Shown: piece by piece, positions 48,122 through 55,225 of the stretch
Layout of the letters: every line of letters starts with the position of its first letter
Position numbering within the stretch: position 1 is the first letter of the stretch
NCBI GenBank assembly: GCA_003170275.1
Contig: PNAM01000098.1
Location: 19,846 to 75,070, forward strand
Length of the DNA: 55,225 nucleotides
Direction of reading: 5' to 3'
Origin: Myxococcales bacterium
Lineage (GTDB): Bacteria; Myxococcota_A; Polyangia; Palsa-1104
Made by a program: the position numbers and the translations under genes
The notes under the pieces: generated by a model
What the model was told of the DNA's origin: nothing
Seen by the model: only the letters and a program-made list of their open reading frames with translations
Databases searched by the model: none

Positions 48122-48745
48122 ATGGAGACGAAGACGATGCTGGACAAGATCTCGACGGCGATCGAGCGGGTCGTGAAGGACCTGCACGGAGGCGCCGTCC
48201 CGAAGAAGAAGCGAATGCGGCTCGCGGAGTTCGTGAGCTACGCGATGGGGCAGATCAGCAAGACCGCCAAGGACGAGCCGGAGGTGGCCAAGCGTCGCCT
48301 CGGCGCGCTCAAGCGGAACGTCGACGAGGTGCTGGCCGCGATGGCCAAGCTCAACCCGGAGGACACGGAGAGCGAGGACATCGACGTCGAGGTCCTCACG
48401 GCCTGGGCGCCCTCGAATGCGGAGGGTGACGAGCCGGAGGAGGAGCTGACCACGGCGGATGACCAGAGCTCGACGGAGACGTCCCCGCTCGCCGTCGAGC
48501 AGGCGCTCGGGAACACGGCGTTCGCCGAGAACCTCGACGAGGTGGCGAAGGCGCTCCAGAAGATGAAGGAGGAGCTGGACGCGAAGCCGGGCAAGAAGGA
48601 GCGCGCGCCCGCGAAGAAGGCCGAGGGCGAGGGCTGGCCGCTCGACCTCAACTCCGAGGGGTTTCGGAAGGGCGTCCAGAAGGCCGACACCGCGCCGGCG
48701 TGGGGCTACGACCCCGAGGGCGTCGCCTCGCCGAAGGCCGGATGA
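48122..48745 (+). CDS. Acidic/charged head-module protein (207 residues)
   Basis: Highly charged, helical (LDKISTAIERVVKDLHGG, then AKALQKMKEEL region), Lys-rich near the end, closing with GWPLDLNSEGF. A very similar peptide (SWPLDMNRP) ends the scaffold-like gene at 52351. It looks like a scaffold or internal head protein and overlaps the following methyltransferase-protease gene (ATGA). Confidence 0.62.
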   Translation: METKTMLDKISTAIERVVKDLHGGAVPKKKRMRLAEFVSYAMGQISKTAKDEPEVAKRRLGALKRNVDEVLAAMAKLNPEDTESEDIDVEVLTAWAPSNAEGDEPEEELTTADDQSSTETSPLAVEQALGNTAFAENLDEVAKALQKMKEELDAKPGKKERAPAKKAEGEGWPLDLNSEGFRKGVQKADTAPAWGYDPEGVASPKAG

Positions 48746-51700
48746 CCGCGAAACTCGACATCGCCAAGTGGCAGCCTGCGGCTGAGTCCGCGGAGGCCGC
48801 GCTTCGTCGCGCACGGGCGTTCTTGCGGCTCGTACGCGGCGAGGCGGACGACGTCGAGAAGTCGCTCTGGGGATCGCCCGCCGGCAAGCGGCACCTGGCG
48901 AAGCGCATCGTCGCGGCGATTCCGCAGCACCGCGTCTACGTCGAGCCGTTCGCCGGCGGCGCCCAGGTCTTCTGGGCGAAGGAGCCCTCCGAGGTCGAGG
49001 TTCTGTCCGAACGCGACCCGGAGATCGCGTCCGCGTTCCGCTTCGTGAAGGGCCTCACGCCCAAGAAGCTCGCGCGGCTCAAGCGCAAATCCTGGGTCGG
49101 AGACGCCGAGCGCTTCAAGAAGCTCCTCGACTCGAAACCCGAGGACGACGTCGACCGCTTCTATCGCTTCGCCTATCTGGCCCACTTCTCCTTCAACAAG
49201 CTCCGGCGCGGCACGATGGCGGACAAGCACGTGGGCGTCGAGGCGCGATTCATCGATCGCCTGGAGAAGCTCGCACCGAGACTGAAGAACGTCGTCGTTC
49301 GCTGCGCCGATTACGAGGACGTCGTCGACGAGTTCGATGACGACGACGCATTCTTCTTCCTCGACCCGCCGTACCCCGGATACCAGGCCGAGGTTGGCCA
49401 CGAGGATTGGGACGAGCACCGCTTCGCCGACGTGCTCCGAGGCATGGAGGGGCGGTTCCTCGTCACCTACGGGACGCGCTCCGACACCAAGAAGCTCTTC
49501 AAGGGCTTTCACGTCGAGCGGTGGCGGCACACCTCGGGCGTCGGGGCGCACCAAGGCCAGGGGCTGCGCAAGAGCGTCACCGTGGTCGCGACCAACTACC
49601 GGCTGCGCAAGGCCGAGGAACGAGAGGAACGACAGATGCTGCTCCCGAACATCACGACCACCGCCGCGCCAGTTGAGAAGACCGTCTGGGGCTCGCCCGC
49701 GGGGAAGAAGCGCCTCGCGGCGCGCCTCGTGAAGCTCATCCCCGCACACAAGGTCTACGTCGAGCCGTTTGCCGGCAGCGGCGCCGTCTTCTTCGAGAAG
49801 CCTGCCGTTGACACCGAGGTCCTCTCCGACGCGGACCCCGAGATCGCCTTCGCCTTCCGGGCGCTCGCGACGCTGACCGACGACGAGCTCACCGCGCTCA
49901 AGAAGAAGGATTGGACCGGGCGCGAGCGAGTCTTCCACGCGCTCCAGGAAGCGAGGCCGCGCAACAAGGTCGAGAAGCTCTACCGCTTCCTCTACCTGTC
50001 ACACTTCTCCTACGGGAAGCTGCGGGGCAAGAGCTACAACCAGAATGCCGAGGGCGTCGAGGCGCGCACCATCGACCGCATCGAGAAGTTCCGCACGCGC
50101 CTCCGCAACGTGAAGGTGCGGTCCGCCCACTACGCGGACGTCGTGAAGGAGTTCGACGGCAAAGACACCTTCTTCTTCCTCGACCCGCCCTACCCAGGGC
50201 ACAACGTCGAGGTCGGCGAGGACGAGTTCGACGAGACCGAGTTCCGCAAGGTGCTCGACGGCATCAAAGGGAAGTTCCTGGTCACCTACGGCACGCGCGG
50301 AGAGCTGGATACGAGCGGCTTCCACGTCCGGAAGATCCGGACGCCGAGGACCATCCGAACGATGCACGGCGTCGGTGGCCCGAAGACCCTGCCGCAGCTA
50401 CTCATCGCCAACTACGCCATCACCGAGAAGGCGCTCGGCCCATACGCGCTGGAGGAGGTCGAGGCGGCCGTGGACCTCTCGGACGACGCGGCCGCTGACC
50501 TCGACCACGCGCGCACGCTGGCGAAGGCGCTCGCCATGGAGGCGAACGAACCGACCCTCGCCGCCCTCGCGCATGAACTCGATCGGTTCGAAGGCGCGAG
50601 CGACGAGCGCGTAGCGGTGCTGGCGCGTGAGCTGCTGCCCATCGGGGAACGCCTCGCCCCGGCAATTGGTGCCGCGGTTCCGGCCGTGGCCAGCGCGCTC
50701 ATTGAGGCGATGCCAGCCCTTGAGGAGCTGGCGAAGGCGCAGTGGAGCCGGGCGTTCATCAACGAGCTGCCGGACGACGCGTTCCTCTACATCGAACCCG
50801 GTGGCAAGAAGGATGAGGATGGGAAGACCGTCCCTCGGAGCAACCGGCACTTCCCGTTCCAGGACCGAAACGGCGACGTCGATGTCCCTCACCTGCGGAA
50901 CGCCATCGCGCGAATCCCGCAGAGCACCGCGGTCGGCCTGACCGCGGACGGCAAGGAGAAGCTCCAGGAACGCGCGCGGCGACTCCTCGAGGAAGCCCAG
51001 GCCGCGATCGAGAAGGCGCGGCAGATCCCCTTCCAGCAGTGGGGTGGCTCGGCCAAGTATGCGCGTCGGCTCGCCGAGCGACTGCCGGAGCACAAGCGCT
51101 ACGTGGAGCCCTTCTGCGGCGCCGCGGCGGTCTTTTACGCCAAGGCGCCGGCCGCCGAAGAGGTCCTCGCCGACGCCGACCCGGAGGTCGTGTTCGCGCA
51201 CCACTTTCTCCGGAAGCTCGACGACCGCGCGATGGCCGCCCTCGGTCGGCTGCAGTGGAAGGTTTCTCGCGCCGGCTTCGAGAGGGCCCGCACCTGCGAA
51301 CCTCGCTCCGATGCCCAGCGATTCTGGAAGCTCGCCTATGGCCGCCTCTGCACCTGGGGCGCGAAGCCCAACATGAGCGGCTATGCGTCCATCCACGATG
51401 GGCAGACCTACGACATCGACGAGCTCTGGAAATTCCACGAGCGGTTGCAGGGCGTCCGCATCGTCTCGCAAGACTGGAAGAAGACCCTCGCTGACCACGA
51501 CAGCGCGGATACGCTCTTCTTCATCGACCCGCCCTACGTCGGCGAGTGGGCGGTGGGTGACGGCATCCCGCCCGAGGAGATCGCCGAGGCGGTGAGCAAA
51601 CTGAAGGGCCAGTACGTCGTGGCCTACACCGATTCGGCCCAGGCGCGGCGCGCGCTCGCGAACGCCGGCCGCCCGTTCAAGATGCGCATCCCGGAGGGAC

Positions 51701-52203
51701 GCAGCGCCGGCCAGTGGCAGAAGCGCAGTCGGCTCTTCGTCGCATCGAGCGCGCTGCAGAAGGCCGACGACGTCGAGTGGCTCGAGCCAGATGCCGCGGG
51801 CGCGGCGCAGTCGCCGACGCGCCTCTCGGTGGTCCTCGACAAGCGCATCCCGCTCCTCAAGACCGGCGAGGAGCGCTACGTGCTCGGCGTGGTGCTTGAG
51901 CCGGAGACGGTGGACGCCCAAAGCGACATCTACTCGGGCGCCGAGGTCCGCGAGGCCGCGCACCGGTTCATGGAGGAGTACCAGAACGTCGGGCTCATGC
52001 ACCGCGACCTCGTGAACGAGAAGGTGAAGATCCTCGAGTCCTACGTGGCACCGGCGCCCTTCGAGCTGGACGGCACCCAGGTGAGGAAGGGCACCTGGCT
52101 GCTCGCGGTTCGCGTGCTCGACGACGCGCTCTGGGGACAGATCAAGGCAGGCGAGCTGTCGGGCTTTTCGATTGGCGGGAGCGCGGTCCGCAGCGCGGCC
52201 TGA
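48742..52203 (+). CDS. Triple Dam-like methyltransferase fused to XkdF-type prohead protease
   Basis: 1153 residues. Three D12-class adenine methyltransferase units are present. Unit 1 (about 40-300) has EPFAGG 68-73 and DPPY 208-211. Unit 2 (about 312-565) has EPFAGSG 341-347 and DPPY 481-484. Unit 3 (about 760-1005) has EPFCGAA 789-795 and DPPY 929-932. Between units 2 and 3 are a helical linker and a small domain (about 675-755, RHFPFQD...DVPHLRNAIARIPQS) resembling DUF6582-type pieces linked to phage proteases. The C-terminus (1024-1153) matches XkdF/peptidase S78_2, with LMHRD (H1087) and GFSIGG (S1143) as likely catalytic residues. ATGA coupling fixes the start. Polyproteins of this kind are not known to me. 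Confidence 0.85.
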   Translation: MTAKLDIAKWQPAAESAEAALRRARAFLRLVRGEADDVEKSLWGSPAGKRHLAKRIVAAIPQHRVYVEPFAGGAQVFWAKEPSEVEVLSERDPEIASAFRFVKGLTPKKLARLKRKSWVGDAERFKKLLDSKPEDDVDRFYRFAYLAHFSFNKLRRGTMADKHVGVEARFIDRLEKLAPRLKNVVVRCADYEDVVDEFDDDDAFFFLDPPYPGYQAEVGHEDWDEHRFADVLRGMEGRFLVTYGTRSDTKKLFKGFHVERWRHTSGVGAHQGQGLRKSVTVVATNYRLRKAEEREERQMLLPNITTTAAPVEKTVWGSPAGKKRLAARLVKLIPAHKVYVEPFAGSGAVFFEKPAVDTEVLSDADPEIAFAFRALATLTDDELTALKKKDWTGRERVFHALQEARPRNKVEKLYRFLYLSHFSYGKLRGKSYNQNAEGVEARTIDRIEKFRTRLRNVKVRSAHYADVVKEFDGKDTFFFLDPPYPGHNVEVGEDEFDETEFRKVLDGIKGKFLVTYGTRGELDTSGFHVRKIRTPRTIRTMHGVGGPKTLPQLLIANYAITEKALGPYALEEVEAAVDLSDDAAADLDHARTLAKALAMEANEPTLAALAHELDRFEGASDERVAVLARELLPIGERLAPAIGAAVPAVASALIEAMPALEELAKAQWSRAFINELPDDAFLYIEPGGKKDEDGKTVPRSNRHFPFQDRNGDVDVPHLRNAIARIPQSTAVGLTADGKEKLQERARRLLEEAQAAIEKARQIPFQQWGGSAKYARRLAERLPEHKRYVEPFCGAAAVFYAKAPAAEEVLADADPEVVFAHHFLRKLDDRAMAALGRLQWKVSRAGFERARTCEPRSDAQRFWKLAYGRLCTWGAKPNMSGYASIHDGQTYDIDELWKFHERLQGVRIVSQDWKKTLADHDSADTLFFIDPPYVGEWAVGDGIPPEEIAEAVSKLKGQYVVAYTDSAQARRALANAGRPFKMRIPEGRSAGQWQKRSRLFVASSALQKADDVEWLEPDAAGAAQSPTRLSVVLDKRIPLLKTGEERYVLGVVLEPETVDAQSDIYSGAEVREAAHRFMEEYQNVGLMHRDLVNEKVKILESYVAPAPFELDGTQVRKGTWLLAVRVLDDALWGQIKAGELSGFSIGGSAVRSAA

Positions 52204-52219
52204 CTACGTGAGTGGTTGC

Positions 52220-52248
52220 TTGACATGGATATGGAACTTCCATAGACT
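52220..52248 (+). promoter_or_regulatory. Promoter with operator palindrome in the spacer (copy 2)
   Basis: TTGACA, 17 bases, TAGACT. The spacer holds TATGGAA-C-TTCCATA (52230-52244), the same palindrome as at 39581. Transcription is expected from about 52255, only 40 bases before a terminator. Confidence 0.72.
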
Positions 52249-52295
52249 TGGCCATATACGGTGCCAGGTAGGCACCAGGGGTCGTTGAAGAACTC

Positions 52296-52335
52296 AAGCC
52301 CCGGCGATGACCAGCTCGGTCACGCCGGGGCTTTT
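52296..52335 (+). terminator. Intrinsic terminator with conserved leader, copy 2
   Basis: AAGCCCCGGCG (52296-52306) pairs with CGCCGGGGCTT (52323-52333), an 11-bp stem followed by TTTT. It lies between the promoter at 52220 and the scaffold gene, so it can act as an attenuator. Leader shared with copy 1 (52278-52295). Confidence 0.7.
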
Positions 52336-52350
52336 CGCGTTTGAGGAGCC

Positions 52351-53535
52351 GTGGCGAACGAGGCGAATGCAACGAAGCGGGAACCCGACGAGGACGAGGA
52401 CGGCGTGCATCGCCTCCGCGACATCGTCGTCGAGGAGGTCTCGCTAGTGGATCGCGCGGCCAACAAGCGGCGATTTTTGGTCGTGAAGAGGAGCGGTGAC
52501 ATGGCCGACGACGGAAAGCTCGGAGCCGATGTGAAGCCAGAGGCACAGGGCGGCGCCGCGGAGACGCGGGTCGAGAAGGCGAAGAAGAAGCCCAAGGCAA
52601 CGGCGGACGCAGAGACGGAGAAGGCCCGCAGGCGCGCGGCCGCCACGGAAGACGGCGAAGCCGAGACGGAGAAGGCCCGCCGCAAGGACGACGCCGAGAA
52701 GGCCCGTCGCGGAGCGGACGACGAAGACGACGGCGCACGCAAGGCGCTGGCCGACGACGAGGAAGAGGAAGAGATGGAGGAGGAAGAAGAGGAAGACGAC
52801 GACGAGGACGAGGACGCCGCCGAGATGGAGAAGGCGCGCTCGAAGAAGAAGCCCACCGTGGGCGGTCGCCCCGAGGCGAACGAGGAGGTCGCGGACGGCG
52901 TCACCGAGAAGGCGGACGACGACGAGCTCATTCTCCCCAAGCCGGTGAAGGATGCCGTGCTCGGGGTCCTCGCCCAGGCGCTCGAGCGGCTCATGGCTGT
53001 CGCGAACCGGGTCAAGGAAGCTTCGGAGCCGGACGACGACTCGAAGCCGACGATCCCCGACGACGTCGGGCGCGAGCTCGCCGCCCTCGGCGAGCTGCTC
53101 GAGGACGTCGGAGAGCGCCTCTCCAACCCGGCATCGAAGGCCGGCGTGAAGAAGGCTGGCGCCCGGATGGCGAAGGACCGTTTGGACCGGTTCCAGAAGG
53201 CCCTCGCGCTCCTCTCTGATGTCCTCAAGGAACTGACGGACGCGAAGAAGCCGACCGAGCCGACCGCGGGCGCAGCCGAGGACAAGGTCGAGAAGCGCAC
53301 CGGCGCGCCGGGCATGGGCGACCTCGTGGCGAGCATCGGCGAGCTGACCCGCGTGGTGAAGCGTCAAGAGGAAGAGCTGACGCGCATCCGCAAGACGCGC
53401 GGCATTTCCAACGCCATCACGGTCGACGGCGGCGGCCGTCGGGCGGAGCCCCAGGATGTCTCCTGGCCGCTCGACATGAACCGCCCCATTTCGCGAGACA
53501 GCGTCGCCAAAGCTGTCTCGTTCTACGAAGAGTAG
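52351..53535 (+). CDS. Scaffold-like protein with prohead-protease-like front
   Basis: 394 residues from GTG 52351 (GAGGAG in front). The front VEEVSLVDRAANKRRFLVVKR resembles the end of prohead-protease domains. The middle is a run of EKARR-type repeats and Glu/Asp tracts (about 70-170), and the C-terminus is helical (about 180-345), closing with SWPLDMNRP. Placed right before the major capsid gene, a capsid scaffold fits; it would be removed by the protease domain encoded just upstream. Confidence 0.75.
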   Translation: MANEANATKREPDEDEDGVHRLRDIVVEEVSLVDRAANKRRFLVVKRSGDMADDGKLGADVKPEAQGGAAETRVEKAKKKPKATADAETEKARRRAAATEDGEAETEKARRKDDAEKARRGADDEDDGARKALADDEEEEEMEEEEEEDDDEDEDAAEMEKARSKKKPTVGGRPEANEEVADGVTEKADDDELILPKPVKDAVLGVLAQALERLMAVANRVKEASEPDDDSKPTIPDDVGRELAALGELLEDVGERLSNPASKAGVKKAGARMAKDRLDRFQKALALLSDVLKELTDAKKPTEPTAGAAEDKVEKRTGAPGMGDLVASIGELTRVVKRQEEELTRIRKTRGISNAITVDGGGRRAEPQDVSWPLDMNRPISRDSVAKAVSFYEE

Positions 53536-53544
53536 GAGGAACCG

Positions 53545-54504
53545 ATGCCTGGACTTGCAGCAGGGCTGATGGACAACCGAACGATTCTGGAGAAGGCCGA
53601 CCTCGCCCTGTCGGACCTGACCACCGGCGGCGGCATGCTGCAGCCGGCCCAGGCGCAGAAGTTCCTGCGCATCCTCATCAACGAGGCGGTCATCCTCAAG
53701 CAGTCGACCGTCGTGCCGATGCGCAGCCCCAAGCAGCTCATCGAGAAGATCCGGTTCGCCAACCGCATCCTCCGCTCGGGCTCGGAGGCGGTGGCGCTGC
53801 CGGTCGGCGATCGCGCGCTGCCGAACCTCGGCAAAGTCGAGCTGGACGCCCAGCTCTTCAAGGCCGAGGTCCGCCTCAACAACGAGGTGCTCGAGGACTC
53901 GATCGAGCGCGGCCAGCTCCGCCAGACGATCATGCAGCTGATGGCCGAGGCCATCGCGCGCGACGTCGACGAGGTGATCATCCAGGGCGACTCGACGAGC
54001 CCGGATCCGTTCCTCGCCAAGCTCAACGGCATCCTCAAGCAGTCGACCTCCAACATCGTCGACGCGCAGAACCAGACGACCAACAAGACCGTCTTCCGCG
54101 ACATGCTGAAGACGATGCCGCACCCCTTCCTGCGCAACAAGAAGGAGCTGCGGTTCTTCACCTCGGTCAACTCGGAGATCGACTACAAGGATTCGCTCGC
54201 CGACCGCGCCACCATCGGCGGCGACAAGTACACCGAGGAGGATGTGGCGGCTGCCTATTCCGGCGTGCCCGTCCTTCACGTGCCGATGTTCCCCGAGAGC
54301 CTCGGGCCGAGCAGCAACACCACGGACATCATCCTCACCGACCCGAAGAACATCAACGTCGGCATCTGGCGGAACATCCGCGTCGAGGTCGACAAGATCG
54401 TCTGGGAAGGTGTGCTCGTCATCGTCGCGACGCTCCGCTTCGACGTGAAGTACGCCGAGGAGACGGCAGTGGTGAAGGCCGTCAACGTCAAGGTGGGTGC
54501 GTGA
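53545..54504 (+). CDS. Major capsid protein
   Basis: 319 residues. SDLTTGGGMLQPAQAQKFLR near the front, then mixed alpha/beta in the order of HK97-fold capsid proteins (IRFANRILRSGSEAVALPVG, IIQGDSTS, KNINVGIWRNIRVEVD). Good GGAGG. Position after scaffold-like gene supports it. Confidence 0.88.
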   Translation: MPGLAAGLMDNRTILEKADLALSDLTTGGGMLQPAQAQKFLRILINEAVILKQSTVVPMRSPKQLIEKIRFANRILRSGSEAVALPVGDRALPNLGKVELDAQLFKAEVRLNNEVLEDSIERGQLRQTIMQLMAEAIARDVDEVIIQGDSTSPDPFLAKLNGILKQSTSNIVDAQNQTTNKTVFRDMLKTMPHPFLRNKKELRFFTSVNSEIDYKDSLADRATIGGDKYTEEDVAAAYSGVPVLHVPMFPESLGPSSNTTDIILTDPKNINVGIWRNIRVEVDKIVWEGVLVIVATLRFDVKYAEETAVVKAVNVKVGA

Positions 54505-54752
54505 TGGCGGCCATCTCGAAGCGCTTCGGCTCGGGCGGCGCGAACCTCGCGCCGGGAGGCTCGGCTGGCCAACCAGCGCTCGCCGACGTGCTGCGCGACG
54601 TCGCGGACGACCTGGCGGCGTTCAAGCCGGCCGTGGTCGCCGCTGCGGACGCGACCGCCACCTACGGCGCTGGCGAGCAGGCGCTGCTCAACGAGCTCAA
54701 GGCGAAGGTCAACGCGCTCGCCGCGGTCGTCCTCAAGACGACGAAGGCGTGA
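54504..54752 (+). CDS. Small head-module protein (82 residues)
   Basis: ATG 54504 overlaps the capsid stop; GTG 54501 is an alternative. Ala-rich and helical with a Gly-rich front (GSGGANLAPGGSAGQP). Possible decoration or head-tail protein; family unknown. Confidence 0.62.
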   Translation: MAAISKRFGSGGANLAPGGSAGQPALADVLRDVADDLAAFKPAVVAAADATATYGAGEQALLNELKAKVNALAAVVLKTTKA

Positions 54753-54762
54753 GGAGAACGAC

Positions 54763-55143
54763 ATGGCGAAGCTGGTTCGGCTCAAGCCGCTAGACGCAAA
54801 GAAGGGACACCACATCCACCGGTTCACCGCCTTCTCGACCACGTTCGAGGAGCGGAAGGGCTGGTACCGCGTCTCGGACGAGATGGCCTCGTACCTTGCG
54901 ACGGTCCATCAGGTCCCGAACGACGAGGACACCCCGCTGGCCTTCGACGTCTGCACGGAGGACGAAGCCAAGCAGGTCGAGGTCGCGGAGAAGAAGAAGG
55001 CGGAGGAGCGCGCCCGCGCGGCCGAGCCCAACGTGGCGACGGCGCATGACGTCGCGGCACAGGGTGGCGACCTCACGACCGCGGACCTCCGTGACCCGGG
55101 CCGGCGTTCCCGCGCCACGGTCGCACCAGGACGGCGCGCGTGA
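54763..55143 (+). CDS. Hypothetical head/tail-connector-region protein (126 residues)
   Basis: Front with LKPLDAKKGHHIHRFTAFST and GWYRVSDEMASYLATV, then a Lys/Glu-rich coiled stretch and Arg-rich end. The front looks like small phage proteins that follow capsid genes. Its stop overlaps a GTG start (GTGA). Confidence 0.62.
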   Translation: MAKLVRLKPLDAKKGHHIHRFTAFSTTFEERKGWYRVSDEMASYLATVHQVPNDEDTPLAFDVCTEDEAKQVEVAEKKKAEERARAAEPNVATAHDVAAQGGDLTTADLRDPGRRSRATVAPGRRA

Positions 55144-55225
55144 CCGAGGCCGCCAACACGCCCGAGCCGAAGGCTTCGGGCGATGCCACGATCGATCCCA
55201 TCCGGGCCCTGGCGCTCGAGAACGC
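55140..55225 (+). CDS. Next phage gene, cut by the window edge
   Basis: GTG 55140 overlaps the previous stop and the frame stays open to the window end. Only 28 residues are seen (Ala/Pro-rich front), so no function can be given. Confidence 0.5.
   Translation, partial: MTEAANTPEPKASGDATIDPIRALALEN

Overview
The window is about 55 kb of GC-rich bacterial DNA with dense, often overlapping genes and strong GC at third codon positions. The style and the mix of families (DUF2924 plus large serine recombinase, RAMA-domain proteins, DUF499 and TcmP remnants) fit a deltaproteobacterial or myxobacterial-type host. No ribosomal or housekeeping marker is present, so that assignment is weak. No tRNA, rRNA or CRISPR array was seen.

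Left part (1-17.9 kb): a composite defence island. First comes a three-gene operon of an unknown protein, a two-HKD phospholipase D-like protein and an SNF2-type helicase. A divergent RAMA-domain cassette follows and has replaced the front of a DUF499 gene, leaving its C-terminal third. Then comes the overlapping pair TcmP and Gp37/Gp68 (DUF5131). An IS transposase abuts the wrecked 3' end of a DUF1524 (GmrSD-type) restriction gene. Next is a complete-looking restriction-modification locus. It reads rightward as a C-box operator, a controller-type XRE gene and two nuclease-like genes with matching PD-(D/E)XK motifs. Converging on it are two DNA methyltransferases and a second XRE regulator.

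Middle (17.8-21.0 kb): a leftward recombinase module, consisting of a small protein, DUF2924, a large serine recombinase and two tandem related small genes. It is the likely integration module of the prophage to its right.

Right part (21.1-55.2 kb): a prophage or phage-like element, running off the right edge. Early genes: XRE/ImmA regulatory pair with a matching 17-bp inverted repeat on either side, two unknown proteins, a Com-like zinc protein, a sigma-like protein, an SSB-like protein, DinG-type and SSL2-type helicases, and a large TOPRIM primase-helicase. Two leftward accessory genes (DUF4268 nuclease-like and Fic) sit behind a phased operator array. This is followed by a candidate origin with 13 CCGGAC/GTCCGG repeats around an AT-rich island. 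Then come a RecB-like nuclease, a RuvC-like resolvase, nucleotide-related small genes, small terminase, a leftward minimal tyrosine recombinase, large terminase, portal, a glycosyltransferase, a MuF-like head protein, a scaffold-like protein and major capsid protein.

The most unusual gene is at 48742-52203. It encodes a 1153-residue protein with three Dam-like adenine methyltransferase domains and an XkdF-type prohead protease domain at the C-terminus, placed exactly where a prohead protease belongs. It suggests modification enzymes built into the phage head. Other system-level signals are a duplicated promoter with an operator palindrome in its spacer, a duplicated terminator with a conserved leader, and a repeated bipartite motif upstream of early genes that might be read by the phage sigma-like protein.
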